A stretch of DNA of 64,000 nucleotides from Isosphaera sp. (lineage in GTDB: Bacteria; Planctomycetota; Planctomycetia; Gemmatales; Gemmataceae): positions 1 to 64,000 of the forward strand of contig PNKH01000027.1 of assembly GCA_013822345.1 (NCBI GenBank). The letters run 5' to 3'. Shown here piece after piece: positions 52,887 through 61,904 of the stretch (position 1 is its first letter; every line of letters starts with the position of its first letter). Under the pieces are notes generated by a model. That model was given only the letters and a program-made list of their open reading frames with translations, ran no database searches and had not been told where the DNA came from. The position numbers and the translations under genes are program-made.

Positions 52887-55277
52887 ATGCCCCGCCTCCG
52901 CCTCCTCCCCCCCGCCGCGCTCCTGGCCGTCGCCGCCGGGTACCCCGCCGCGGCCGACCCGCCGAAGAAGGCGGACCTCCCCCCGGCCACCGTCGCGAAG
53001 GTCGACTTCGACACGGACGTCCGGCCGGTCCTCGCGGCCCACTGCTTCAAGTGCCACGGGCCGGACAAGCAGAAGGGCGGGCTCCGCCTCGACACCCGCG
53101 CCGACGCCCTCGAAGGCGGCAACGGCGGAAAGGTGATCGTCGTCGGCAAGAGCGCCGACAGCCGGCTGGTTCACGCCGTCGCCGGGACCGACCCGGACGC
53201 GAAGATGCCGCCGGACGGGGCCGCGGCGCTCACCGCCGCCCAGGTCGGCGTCCTCCGGGCGTGGATCGACCAGGGGGCGAAGTGGGGCGACCAGGCCGGC
53301 CCGGCCGCGGGCGTCGGGGCGAAGTCGAGCCACTGGGCGTTCCAACCGATCACCCGCCCGGCCGTCCCGGCGCCGGGCGGTCACCCGGTCGACGCCTTCG
53401 TCCTCGCCCGGCTGAAGAAGGACGGGCTGACGCCGTCCCCCGTGGCGGACCGGGCGACGCTGCTGCGCCGCGTGTCGCTCGACCTCACCGGGCTGCCGCC
53501 GACCCCGGCCGAACTCGACGCCTTCCTGAAGGACACGAGCGCCGACGCTTACGAGAAAGCGGTGGACCGGTTGCTGGCGTCCCCGCACTACGGCGAGCGG
53601 TGGGGCCGCCACTGGCTCGACTCCGCCCGGTACGCCGACAGCGACGGGTACGAGAAGGACACCGGCCGGCCGTTCGCCTGGCGGTACCGCGACTGGGTCA
53701 TCAAGGCCCTGAACGCCGACCTGCCGTTCGACCGGTTCACCGTCGAGCAACTCGCCGGCGACCTCCTCCCGGGCGCCACGGCCGAGCAGAAGATCGCCAC
53801 CGGGTTCCACCGGAATACGCTCACGAACAAGGAAGGCGGGGTGGATCAGGAGGAGTTCCGGATCGCCGCCGTGGTGGACCGCGTCGGCACGACCGGGAAG
53901 GTGTGGCTCGGGCTGACGGTCGGCTGCGCCCAGTGCCACGACCACAAGTACGACCCGGTCTCGCAGCGCGAGTTCTACCAGCTGTTCGCCTTCTTCAACT
54001 CCGACCGCGAGGCCGACATCGACGCCCCGCTCCCGGGCGACGACGAGCGGCTGAAGAAGGAGCAGGCCGCGTTCGCCGCCGAGAGGGCGAAGCTGGAGGC
54101 GGCCGTCGCGGAGGCGAAGGAGAAGCAACTGCCGGCGGCGGAGCTGAAGAAGCGGGAGCAGGCGCTGGCCGCGCTGCCGAAGCGGGCCCCGGCCGCGAGC
54201 AAGGCGATGACCCTGGCCCTCGGCCCGACCCGCCCGACCCACGTCCTGCTCCGCGGCGACTTCCTCCGCAAGGGGGTCGAGGTGAAGCCCGGCACCCTCG
54301 GGGTGCTCCCGAAGCCGGCCGGCCCGCCGGCGACCCGGCTCGACCTGGCGAACTGGCTGGTGTCGGCCGACAACCCGCTCACCGCCCGGGTGACGGTGAA
54401 CTGGGTGTGGGCGAAGTTCTTCGGCCGCGGGCTGGTCGCCACCCCCGAGGACTTCGGCACCCAGGGCGAGAAGCCGAGCCACCCGGAGTTGCTCGACTAC
54501 CTGGCGAGCGAGTTCGTGCAACCGACCTGGCGAGCCGGGAGCCTGAGGGCGCTCCACCGTCTGATCGTCACGTCCGCGACGTACCGGCAGTCGTCGGCCG
54601 TGCGGCCCGAGACGTTGAGGCGCGACCCGTCGAACGTGCTGCTCGCCCGGCAGGCGCGGCCGCGGCTCGAAGCGGAGATCGTCCGCGACAACGCGCTGGC
54701 CGCGAGCGGGCTACTGAACCCGACCGTCGGCGGGCCGTCGATCCGCCCGCCTCAACCGCCGGGGATCTCGGAGCTGACCTACGCGAACGCCGCGAGGTGG
54801 GTCGAGACGACCGGCCCGGACCGGTACAAGCGCGGCCTGTACATCTGGTTCCAGCGGACCAGCCCGTACCCGATGCTGATGACGTTCGACACCCCCGACT
54901 CGAACGTGTGCGTGGTCCGGCGGGAGCGGTCGAACACGCCGCTGCAGGCGCTCACCCTGCTGAACGACGCGGTGTTCGTCGAGTCGGCCCAGGCGCTGGC
55001 GAAGCGCGTCCTCACCGAGAAGCCGGACGGCACCGCGGCCGACCGGGCGGGGTACCTGCTGAAGCTGTGCCTGTGCCGGGAGCCGGCCGCGGCCGAGGTG
55101 GCGCGGCTGGTCGCGCTCCAGGGCGACCTGGCGAAGCTCGCCGCGGCCGACCCGAAGGGGGCGGCGGCGCTGCTCGGAAAGCACGCCCCGGCGGGCGTCC
55201 CGGTGGCCGAGGCCGCCGCGTGGGTCGCCACCGCGCGGGCGGTGCTGAACCTCGACGAGTTCGTGACCCGGGAGTGA
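52887..55277 (+). CDS. DUF1549/DUF1553 (PSCyt1-PSCyt2-PSD1) cytochrome-type protein
   Basis: 796 residues. Signal peptide (LLPPAALLAVAAGYPAAA), then a planctomycete cytochrome C domain with heme site Cys53-FK-Cys56-His57, DUF1549 (DAFVLARLKKDGLTPSPVAD ... LDLTGLPPTPAELDAFL), a second heme-type motif CAQCHDHKYDP, and DUF1553 (RLDLANWLVSADNPLTARVT ... YRQSSAVRP). This architecture is abundant in planctomycetes, thought to take part in extracellular carbohydrate degradation, and is almost always followed by DUF1501, as here. A Lys/Glu-rich coiled segment lies near 385-435. The biochemical reaction is undetermined. Confidence 0.93.
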   Translation: MPRLRLLPPAALLAVAAGYPAAADPPKKADLPPATVAKVDFDTDVRPVLAAHCFKCHGPDKQKGGLRLDTRADALEGGNGGKVIVVGKSADSRLVHAVAGTDPDAKMPPDGAAALTAAQVGVLRAWIDQGAKWGDQAGPAAGVGAKSSHWAFQPITRPAVPAPGGHPVDAFVLARLKKDGLTPSPVADRATLLRRVSLDLTGLPPTPAELDAFLKDTSADAYEKAVDRLLASPHYGERWGRHWLDSARYADSDGYEKDTGRPFAWRYRDWVIKALNADLPFDRFTVEQLAGDLLPGATAEQKIATGFHRNTLTNKEGGVDQEEFRIAAVVDRVGTTGKVWLGLTVGCAQCHDHKYDPVSQREFYQLFAFFNSDREADIDAPLPGDDERLKKEQAAFAAERAKLEAAVAEAKEKQLPAAELKKREQALAALPKRAPAASKAMTLALGPTRPTHVLLRGDFLRKGVEVKPGTLGVLPKPAGPPATRLDLANWLVSADNPLTARVTVNWVWAKFFGRGLVATPEDFGTQGEKPSHPELLDYLASEFVQPTWRAGSLRALHRLIVTSATYRQSSAVRPETLRRDPSNVLLARQARPRLEAEIVRDNALAASGLLNPTVGGPSIRPPQPPGISELTYANAARWVETTGPDRYKRGLYIWFQRTSPYPMLMTFDTPDSNVCVVRRERSNTPLQALTLLNDAVFVESAQALAKRVLTEKPDGTAADRAGYLLKLCLCREPAAAEVARLVALQGDLAKLAAADPKGAAALLGKHAPAGVPVAEAAAWVATARAVLNLDEFVTRE

Positions 55278-55291
55278 ACCGCACCACCCCC

Positions 55292-55367
55292 GTTTAGCCG
55301 CGACCCGAAGGGGAGCGCGGCGTCGGCGCCCGCGCTCCGCTCCGAGGACTCCGCGTCGCGGCTAAAC
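55292..55367. repeat. Imperfect palindrome between DUF1553 and DUF1501 genes
   Basis: Outer arms GTTTAGCCGCGAC (55292-55304) and GTCGCGGCTAAAC (55355-55367), with further partial pairing of GGAGCGCGG-type sequence inside. It occupies most of the 107-bp gap between two genes that normally form an operon. Confidence 0.75.
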
Positions 55368-55384
55368 ATCGAACCGGGATTCCC

Positions 55385-56860
55385 ATGCACCCGCTCCCCG
55401 AACACGCCGCCCGCACCCGCCGCGACTTCCTCGCCACCAGCGCCAACGGGGTCGGGCTGCTCGCCCTCGCGTCGCTGCTCAAGGACGACGGCCGGCTCAC
55501 CGCCGCGGACGCCCCGTCGCCGCTCGCGGTCAAGCCGCCGCACTTCGCCCCGAAGGCGAAGAACTGCATCTGCATCTACCTCGAAGGGGCCCCGTCGCAG
55601 CTCGACCTGTTCGACCCCAAGCCGAAGCTCAACGAACTCCACGGGCAGAAGCTCCCCGAGTCGTTCACCAAGAACGTCCGGTTCGCGTTCCTCCAGAAGG
55701 AAACCGCCGTCGTCCTCGGCAGCCCGCGGAAGTGGACCAGGCACGGCCAATGCGGGATGGAGCTGTCCGAGTTCCTGCCGCACCTCGGGTCCGTCGCCGA
55801 CGACATCTGCCTGGTCCGGTCGATGCACACCGAGGCGTTCAACCACCACCCCGGCCAGCTGCTGATGAACACCGGCAGCACCATGTTCGGCCGGCCGAGC
55901 ATGGGGTCGTGGCTCGCCTACGGCCTCGGCAGCGAGTCGAAGGACCTGCCCGGGTACGTCGTCCTGAACGCCGGCCGCGGCACCTCCGGCGGCACGTCCA
56001 ACTGGGGCAGCGGGTTCCTCCCGAGCACCTACGCCGGCGTCCTGTTCCGCAACCAGGGCGAGCCGGTGCTGAACCTCGGCAACCCGGCCGGGCTGTCGGA
56101 CGCGATGCAGGCGAAGACGATCGAGGCGGTCCGCGACCTGAACGGGGTGCGGCACGCCGCCGTCGGCGACCCGGAGATCGACAGCCGGGCCGCCGCCTAC
56201 GAGCTGGCGTTCCGGATGCAGTCCGCCGCCCCGGAGTTGATCGACCTGTCGAAGGAGACACGGAAGACGCTCGACGCCTACGGCCTCGACCGCCCGGAGC
56301 CGGACGTGAAGGCGGCCCGCGGCGGCGGGAAGGGGCAGTTCCGGGCGTTCGCGGCGAACTGCCTGCTCGCCCGCCGGCTGGTCGAGCGCGGGGTGCGGTT
56401 CGTGTCGCTGTTCCACGCCTCGTGGGACCACCACTCGAACCTGGAGGTCGAACTGCCGCACAACGCCCGGATGGCCGACCAGCCGGTCGCCGCCCTCATC
56501 AAGGACCTGAAGCAGCGCGGCCTGCTCGACAGCACCCTGGTGCTGTGGCTGAGCGAGTTCGGCCGCACCCCGCTGGGCGAGAACCGCGGCGGGAGCACCA
56601 ACGTGACCGGCCGCGACCACCACCCGTCGTGCTTCTCGGTGTGGGCCGCCGGCGGGGGGATCAAGGGCGGGCAGGTGGTCGGGGAGACGGACGAGATCGG
56701 GTGGAACGTGACGAAGGACCCGGTCCACGTGAACGACCTGCAGGCGACGATCCTGCACCTGTTCGGGCTCGACCACCTGAAGCTGACGTACAAGTTCCAG
56801 GGCCGCGACTTCCGGCTGACCGACGTCGGCGGAAAGGTGGTGAAGAAGCTGCTCGCGTGA
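55385..56860 (+). CDS. DUF1501 protein, Tat-exported
   Basis: 491 residues. The N-terminus has a twin-arginine signal (TRRDFLATSANGVGLLALAS). The body is the DUF1501 fold, related to the alkaline phosphatase/sulfatase superfamily: ICIYLEGAPSQLDLFDPKP, CLVRSMHTEAFNHHPGQLLM, WDHHSNLE, LVLWLSEFGRTPLGE and GRDHHPSCFSVW supply His/Asp residues able to bind metal. It pairs functionally with the upstream DUF1549/1553 gene. Enzyme activity has not been established for the family as far as the sequence tells. Confidence 0.93.
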   Translation: MHPLPEHAARTRRDFLATSANGVGLLALASLLKDDGRLTAADAPSPLAVKPPHFAPKAKNCICIYLEGAPSQLDLFDPKPKLNELHGQKLPESFTKNVRFAFLQKETAVVLGSPRKWTRHGQCGMELSEFLPHLGSVADDICLVRSMHTEAFNHHPGQLLMNTGSTMFGRPSMGSWLAYGLGSESKDLPGYVVLNAGRGTSGGTSNWGSGFLPSTYAGVLFRNQGEPVLNLGNPAGLSDAMQAKTIEAVRDLNGVRHAAVGDPEIDSRAAAYELAFRMQSAAPELIDLSKETRKTLDAYGLDRPEPDVKAARGGGKGQFRAFAANCLLARRLVERGVRFVSLFHASWDHHSNLEVELPHNARMADQPVAALIKDLKQRGLLDSTLVLWLSEFGRTPLGENRGGSTNVTGRDHHPSCFSVWAAGGGIKGGQVVGETDEIGWNVTKDPVHVNDLQATILHLFGLDHLKLTYKFQGRDFRLTDVGGKVVKKLLA

Positions 56861-56902
56861 CGCCGTCGCGTCCCGCTCGGCGGCGGTCCCGAGCGGGTGG
56901 TG

Positions 56903-56964
56903 CGGGAGGGCGAGGCTCCTGCCGAGCCGCGTCGCTCCGGCTCGGCAGGAGCCTCGCCCTCCCG
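56903..56964. repeat. 26-bp perfect palindrome after the DUF1501 gene
   Basis: Arms 56903-56928 and 56939-56964 (core GGGAGGGCGAGGCTCCTGCC) around a 10-base loop, 42 bp after the DUF1501 stop. Possible terminator; its length and sequence suggest a dispersed repeat family. Confidence 0.85.
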
Positions 56965-57071
56965 AACGACTCCTTCCAAGGCGCCCGGATTCTCGTTGAG
57001 CGGACGCGCCCGCCCGGTTACATTCGACCGACCCGCCGGACCCGCTTCCGACCTCCCCCGGACCCCTCCCC

Positions 57072-59327
57072 ATGCGCCCCGCGTACTGGGCCGCCGCCCT
57101 CGGCCTCACCGCCGCCGCGGCCGTGTTCTTCTCGCCCTCGTCCGCCGACCCCGCCGCACCCGAGCGGAAGCCGTTCGGGCTGGAGAAGCGCGAGCTCTGG
57201 ACGACCTCGAAGGTGAAGGGGTCGCCGGAGCCGCCGGCCCCGTTCCAGATGGTGAAGAGCTACCCGAAGCTCAAGTTCGACGAGGCGCTCGAACTCGCCC
57301 CGGTGCCCGGCCGGAAGGCGTGGGTGATCGCCGAGCGGGCCGGCAAGCTCCACTGGTTCGACGCCGACCCGGCGAAGGCGGAGCCGAAGCTCCTGCTCGA
57401 CGTGAAGCAGACCGTCTACGGCGTCGTGCTGCACCCGAAGTTCGCGGAGAACGGGTACGTCTACGTCTCGGTCATGACCGCCCCGGACAAGCCCGAGGGG
57501 ACCCGCGTCTCGCGGTACACCGTGACCGACCGGGCCGCGATGACCGCCGACCCGAAGAGCGAGACGGTGGTCTTCACCTGGCCGTCCGGCGGGCACAACG
57601 GCGGGTGCCTGCGGTTCGGCCCGGACGGGATGCTCTACATCTCCACCGGCGACGGCAGCGGCATCGCCGACAGCCTCGAAACCGGGCAAAACCTCGGCAC
57701 CGTGCTGGGCAAGATCCTCCGCATCGACGTGGACAAGGAGGACGGCGAGCCGGGCGGCGTCAGCCCCCGGAGGAACTACTCCATCCCGAAGGACAACCCG
57801 TTCGTCGGCACGTCGGGGGCGCGCGGCGAGGTGTGGGCGTACGGCATCCGCCAGGCGTGGCGGGTCAGCTTCGACGCCGCCACCGGCGACCTGTGGGCCG
57901 GCGAGGTCGGTCAGGACCTGTGGGAGATGGTGTACCGCGTCCAGAAGGGCGGGAACTACGGGTGGAGCGTGCAGGAGGGCGCCCACCCGTTCCGGCCGGA
58001 GCGGAAGAAGGGGCCGACGCCGATCCTGAAGCCGGTCGTCGAGCACAACCACGCCGAGTTCCGGTCGATCACCGGCGGGTTCGTGTACCACGGCACGAAG
58101 CGGCCGGAGTTGAAGGGGGCGTACCTCTACGGCGACTACGACACCGGCAAGGTGTGGATGCTGCGGTACGACGCGAAGGCGGACCGGGTGACCGAGCACC
58201 GCGAGCTGTGCGACACCACGCTGCGCATCGTCGCCTTCGCCCAGGACGCGGCCGGCGAGGTGTACGCCCTGAACTTCATCGACGGCGGCATCTACGAACT
58301 CGCCCCGACCCCGCCGGCCGCCAAGGGCGGCCCCGAGTTCCCCCGCAAGCTGAGCGAGACCGGGCTGTTCGCCGACGTGGCCGCCCACACCCCGGCGCGG
58401 GGGCTGATCCCGTACTCGGTGAACGCCGAGCTGTGGTCCGACGGGGCGAGCAAGGAGCGGTTCATCGCCGTACCCGGGGAGGCCAAGATCGAGTTCGAGA
58501 CGGTGACCTACCCGCAGCCGGCGCCGGGGTCGGTGCCCGGCTGGCGGTTCCCGGACGGGACCGTGTTCGTGAAGACGTTCTCGCTCGAAACCGAACCCGG
58601 CAAGAAGCGGCGGCTGGAGACGCGGCTGCTGGTGGTCGAGCGGGTGGCCGGGACGGAGGAGTACGGCGACCAGGTGTGGAGCGGGTACACGTACGTCTGG
58701 AACGACGAGCAGACCGACGCGGTGCTCGCCGACGCGAAGGGCGTGGACCGGGAGTTCACGGTGAAGACCGCGGCCGGGGAGCGGAAGCAGACGTGGCACT
58801 TCCCGAGCCGGGCGGAGTGCACCATGTGCCACACGGTGACGGCGAAGTACACACTCGGGGTGAACACCGCCCAGATGAACCGCGACCACGACTACGGCGG
58901 GGTGGTGGCGAACCAGCTCGCCACGCTCGAGCACATCGGGCTGTTCGACAAGAAGCTGCCGAAGCCGCCGGCGGAGTTGGGGAAGCTCGCCGACCCCCGC
59001 GACCCGAAGGCCGACCTCGACGCCCGGGCCCGGGCGTACCTGCACGCCAACTGCAGCCACTGCCACCGCAAGTGGGGCGGCGGGAACGCCGAGTTCCAGC
59101 TCCTCTCGACCCTCGCCGTCAAGGACCTCGGCGTCGACGCGAAGCCGGGGCAGGGGACGTTCGACCTGAAGGACCCGCGCATCCTGGTGCCCGGCGACCC
59201 CGCCCGGTCGATGCTGTACCACCGCATGACCCGGGTCGGCCTGGGGCGGATGCCCCACATCGCGTCGAACGTCGTGGACGAACCCGCCGTGACGCTGATC
59301 CGCGACTGGATTAAGGCCATGAAGTGA
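57072..59327 (+). CDS. PQQ-type glucose/sorbosone dehydrogenase fused to c-type cytochrome region
   Basis: 751 residues. A signal peptide (YWAAALGLTAAAAVFFSPSSA) precedes a six-bladed GSDH-type propeller (about 60-420: VVLHPKFAENGYVYVSV, GHNGGCLRFGPDGMLYISTG, GNYGWSVQEG, YLYGDYDTGKVW). A beta-rich linker then leads to a cytochrome region with two heme sites, CTMCH (583-587) and CSHCH (661-665). It should oxidise a sugar in the periplasm and pass electrons to heme. The stop codon's last base is the first base of the 37-bp palindrome that follows. Confidence 0.9.
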   Translation: MRPAYWAAALGLTAAAAVFFSPSSADPAAPERKPFGLEKRELWTTSKVKGSPEPPAPFQMVKSYPKLKFDEALELAPVPGRKAWVIAERAGKLHWFDADPAKAEPKLLLDVKQTVYGVVLHPKFAENGYVYVSVMTAPDKPEGTRVSRYTVTDRAAMTADPKSETVVFTWPSGGHNGGCLRFGPDGMLYISTGDGSGIADSLETGQNLGTVLGKILRIDVDKEDGEPGGVSPRRNYSIPKDNPFVGTSGARGEVWAYGIRQAWRVSFDAATGDLWAGEVGQDLWEMVYRVQKGGNYGWSVQEGAHPFRPERKKGPTPILKPVVEHNHAEFRSITGGFVYHGTKRPELKGAYLYGDYDTGKVWMLRYDAKADRVTEHRELCDTTLRIVAFAQDAAGEVYALNFIDGGIYELAPTPPAAKGGPEFPRKLSETGLFADVAAHTPARGLIPYSVNAELWSDGASKERFIAVPGEAKIEFETVTYPQPAPGSVPGWRFPDGTVFVKTFSLETEPGKKRRLETRLLVVERVAGTEEYGDQVWSGYTYVWNDEQTDAVLADAKGVDREFTVKTAAGERKQTWHFPSRAECTMCHTVTAKYTLGVNTAQMNRDHDYGGVVANQLATLEHIGLFDKKLPKPPAELGKLADPRDPKADLDARARAYLHANCSHCHRKWGGGNAEFQLLSTLAVKDLGVDAKPGQGTFDLKDPRILVPGDPARSMLYHRMTRVGLGRMPHIASNVVDEPAVTLIRDWIKAMK

Positions 59328-59420
59328 TTTCAGATTGCAGATTTGTGATTGACGATTTCAAGACCCGGGCACAAGGCTCGGTATCTTGAAATCGTCAATC
59401 ACAAATCTGCAATCTGAAAT
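59327..59420. repeat. 37-bp perfect AT-rich palindrome
   Basis: Arms 59327-59363 and 59384-59420 are exact complements around 20 bases. At under 40% GC in the arms it stands out sharply from its surroundings. It begins on the last base of the dehydrogenase stop codon and ends 22 bp before the next start, so it nearly fills the gap. Confidence 0.9.
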
Positions 59421-59442
59421 TCCCCCCCCCGGAGCCCTCCCC

Positions 59443-61725
59443 GTGCGCCTCGCCGCCGTCCTCGCCCTGTGCCTGCCGTCCGCGGCATCCGCCGACCCCG
59501 TCATCCACTCCGCCAAGAGCGGGGCCTGGTCCGAACCCGCGACGTGGGCCGGGGGCAAGGTCCCCAGCGACGGCAGCCGGGTGCTGATCCGCAGCGGCCA
59601 CGCCGTCACCTACGACGTCAAGTCCGACGCCGTGGTCCGCGGGCTGAACGTCTCCGGGTCGCTCGTCTTCGCCACCGACCGCGACACCGTCCTGAACGTC
59701 GGCCTCGTCAAGGTTCAGGCCGGCGACGAGTACAGCGAGGACGGGTTCGACTGCGACCACGCCGCCCCGGCCGACCCGACCCGGCCGAAGCCCGAGTTCG
59801 TCGTCGGCACCCCGGACCGACCGGTCGCGGCGGGGAAGACGGCCGTCGTTCGGTTGCACCACGTCGCGGGGATGGACCGGGAGACGTGCCCGGCGCTGGT
59901 GAACTGCGGCGGGCGGATGGACCTGCACGGCCAGCCGCTGAGCCGGGCGTGGGCGAAGCTCGGGGCGGACGCGAAGGTCGGTGACACCGCGGTGACACTC
60001 ACCGAGGCGGTCACCGGGTGGAAGGCCGGCGACCGCGTCATCGTCGTCGGCAGCCAGAGCCACGGGGACGCGAAGACCCGGTCGCTGACCGAGGAGCGGA
60101 CCGTCGCGGCCGTCGACGGGGCGAAGGTCACCCTGAGCGAGCCGCTGAAGATGCCGCACGCCGGGGCCGGCGAGTTCCGCGCCGAGGTGGCGAACCTGTC
60201 CCGCAACGTGGTGGTCGAGAGCGCGAACCCGGACGGCGTCCGCGGCCACACCATGTACCACAAGGGGAGCTCCGGCAGCCTCTCCTACGCGGAGTTCCGC
60301 CACCTCGGGAAGAAGGACGTGCTCGGCAAGTACGCCCTCCACTTCCACCTCTGCCGCGACACGATGCGCGGCAGCTCCGTGGTCGGCAACTCGATCTGGG
60401 ACAGCCACAACCGCTGGCTCACGATCCACGGCACCGACTACCTCGTGGTCCGCGACAACGTCGGGTACAAGAGCGTCGGGCACGGGTACTTCCTGGAGGA
60501 CGGGACGGAGACGTACAACGTGCTCGACCGCAACCTGGCGGTCGGGGCCGTCGCCGGGAAGAGGCTGCCGAAGCAGGTACTCCCGTTCGACGCCAACGAG
60601 GGGGCCGGTTTCTGGTGGACGTGCAGCCTGAACAGCTTCACCCGGAACGTCGCCGCGGAGTGCGACCGGTACGGGTTCCGGTACGAGGCCACCCTCCACC
60701 CGTCGTACAAGCTGACCTTCCCGATCCGCCAGGCCGACGGGTCGCGCAAGCCGACCGACCCGCGGACCCTGCCGTTCGTCCGGTTCGAGGACAACGAGGT
60801 CCACACCTCGCACGGGCTGTACGGCGTGAACCTCGGCGAAGGTGTGAACCGCGTCGGCCCGGACGAGAAGCACCCGTTCGTCGTCAAGAACCTCAAGATC
60901 TGGGACGTGCACTACGGGTTCCGCCCGCAGGTGCCGAACCTGCGGGTCGAGAACCTGACCCTGCACCGCGTCAACTACGGGGTGTACCACCCGAACTACG
61001 ACAACCACTTCTACCGGAACGTGGTCGTGAGCCAGACGAACACGGAGCCGTTCAACCGCGGGCACGACGACCTGAGCGTGCAGTACGGGCTGCTCGCGGT
61101 CGACGGGCTGACGTTCGACGGGTGCCGGTCCGGCGGGATGCCGCTGGTCCAGATCAGCGACGACAACCCGACCGGGGCCGCGGTCACCCACCTGCGGAAC
61201 GTGAAGACGGTCAACTGGAGCGACGCCACGAAGGCGAAGGCGGTGGTGAACCTCGGCGGCGGGCCGCGGCCGGCCCCGAAGTTCGAGAAGGGGGTGTCGG
61301 TCTACCTGCACGACTGGTTCGGGGCCGGCCGGACGGCGCTGGTCGTGAGCACCAAGTCCGGCGAGTTCAAGGCCGACCCGTCGAAGTTCCGTGAGGAGGC
61401 CCCGCTGACCGGGAACGAGTCGCGCGTCACCGAGGTCAAGGGCGTGGCCTTCCCGCAGCCGCCGGCGATCGCGGACGACCTGCCGCCGGCGACGGTCGTG
61501 ACGCGGGTGATCCGCGAGAGCGGCAAGCTGCTCGTCCGCGGCAGCTGCGCCGACGACGGCACGGTGGCGAAGGTGACCGTCAACGGCAAGGACGCGAAGG
61601 CGACCGCCGGCAACTTCGCCGAGTGGGAGGTCGCCCTCGACGCCGGCACCACGAAGATCGAAGCCCGGGCCGAGGACGCCGCCGGGAACGTCGAGCAGAC
61701 GCCCGCGGTGGTGACCGTGAGGTAG
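59443..61725 (+). CDS. G8-domain/right-handed beta-helix protein (CEMIP-like)
   Basis: 760 residues from GTG 59443, with GGAG 9 bases upstream and a signal peptide (VRLAAVLALCLPSAASA). ATG 59386 is in frame but would translate the palindrome. The G8 domain opens the mature protein (GAWSEPATWAGGKVPSDGSR, VLIRSGHAVTYDV), followed by a long parallel beta-helix (LRYNR-like rungs such as NRWLTIHGTDYLVVRDNVGY and NFYRNVVV-type turns) and an Ig-like tail with a Big-type DDGTVAKVTVNG. The architecture resembles the animal hyaluronan-degrading CEMIP/TMEM2 group. A polysaccharide-binding or lyase-like function is inferred. Confidence 0.85.
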   Translation: MRLAAVLALCLPSAASADPVIHSAKSGAWSEPATWAGGKVPSDGSRVLIRSGHAVTYDVKSDAVVRGLNVSGSLVFATDRDTVLNVGLVKVQAGDEYSEDGFDCDHAAPADPTRPKPEFVVGTPDRPVAAGKTAVVRLHHVAGMDRETCPALVNCGGRMDLHGQPLSRAWAKLGADAKVGDTAVTLTEAVTGWKAGDRVIVVGSQSHGDAKTRSLTEERTVAAVDGAKVTLSEPLKMPHAGAGEFRAEVANLSRNVVVESANPDGVRGHTMYHKGSSGSLSYAEFRHLGKKDVLGKYALHFHLCRDTMRGSSVVGNSIWDSHNRWLTIHGTDYLVVRDNVGYKSVGHGYFLEDGTETYNVLDRNLAVGAVAGKRLPKQVLPFDANEGAGFWWTCSLNSFTRNVAAECDRYGFRYEATLHPSYKLTFPIRQADGSRKPTDPRTLPFVRFEDNEVHTSHGLYGVNLGEGVNRVGPDEKHPFVVKNLKIWDVHYGFRPQVPNLRVENLTLHRVNYGVYHPNYDNHFYRNVVVSQTNTEPFNRGHDDLSVQYGLLAVDGLTFDGCRSGGMPLVQISDDNPTGAAVTHLRNVKTVNWSDATKAKAVVNLGGGPRPAPKFEKGVSVYLHDWFGAGRTALVVSTKSGEFKADPSKFREEAPLTGNESRVTEVKGVAFPQPPAIADDLPPATVVTRVIRESGKLLVRGSCADDGTVAKVTVNGKDAKATAGNFAEWEVALDAGTTKIEARAEDAAGNVEQTPAVVTVR

Positions 61726-61732
61726 CCAGAGA

Positions 61733-61833
61733 ACCCAGGCCGTTGGCCTGGGCTGAGGGAGGGCGGGCCTTCGGCCCTCAGAGTCCGAGCCCCGAAGGGG
61801 CGGGCTCCCTCAGCCCAGGCCAACGGCCTGGGT
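61733..61833. repeat. 29-bp inverted repeat with palindromic arms
   Basis: Arms 61733-61761 and 61805-61833 are perfect complements. Each arm itself contains CCCAGGCC-GTT-GGCCTGGG, and the 43-base centre has two more small hairpins, so the unit can form a cruciform of several stems. It starts 7 bp after the G8 gene and ends about 70 bp before the esterase gene. Confidence 0.9.
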
Positions 61834-61904
61834 GCGACCCCGGCCCGGTGACGGGACTCCCCCCGCGCCGTTCGCCCGTTCCCACCCCCCAACCGGAGAC
61901 TGAC

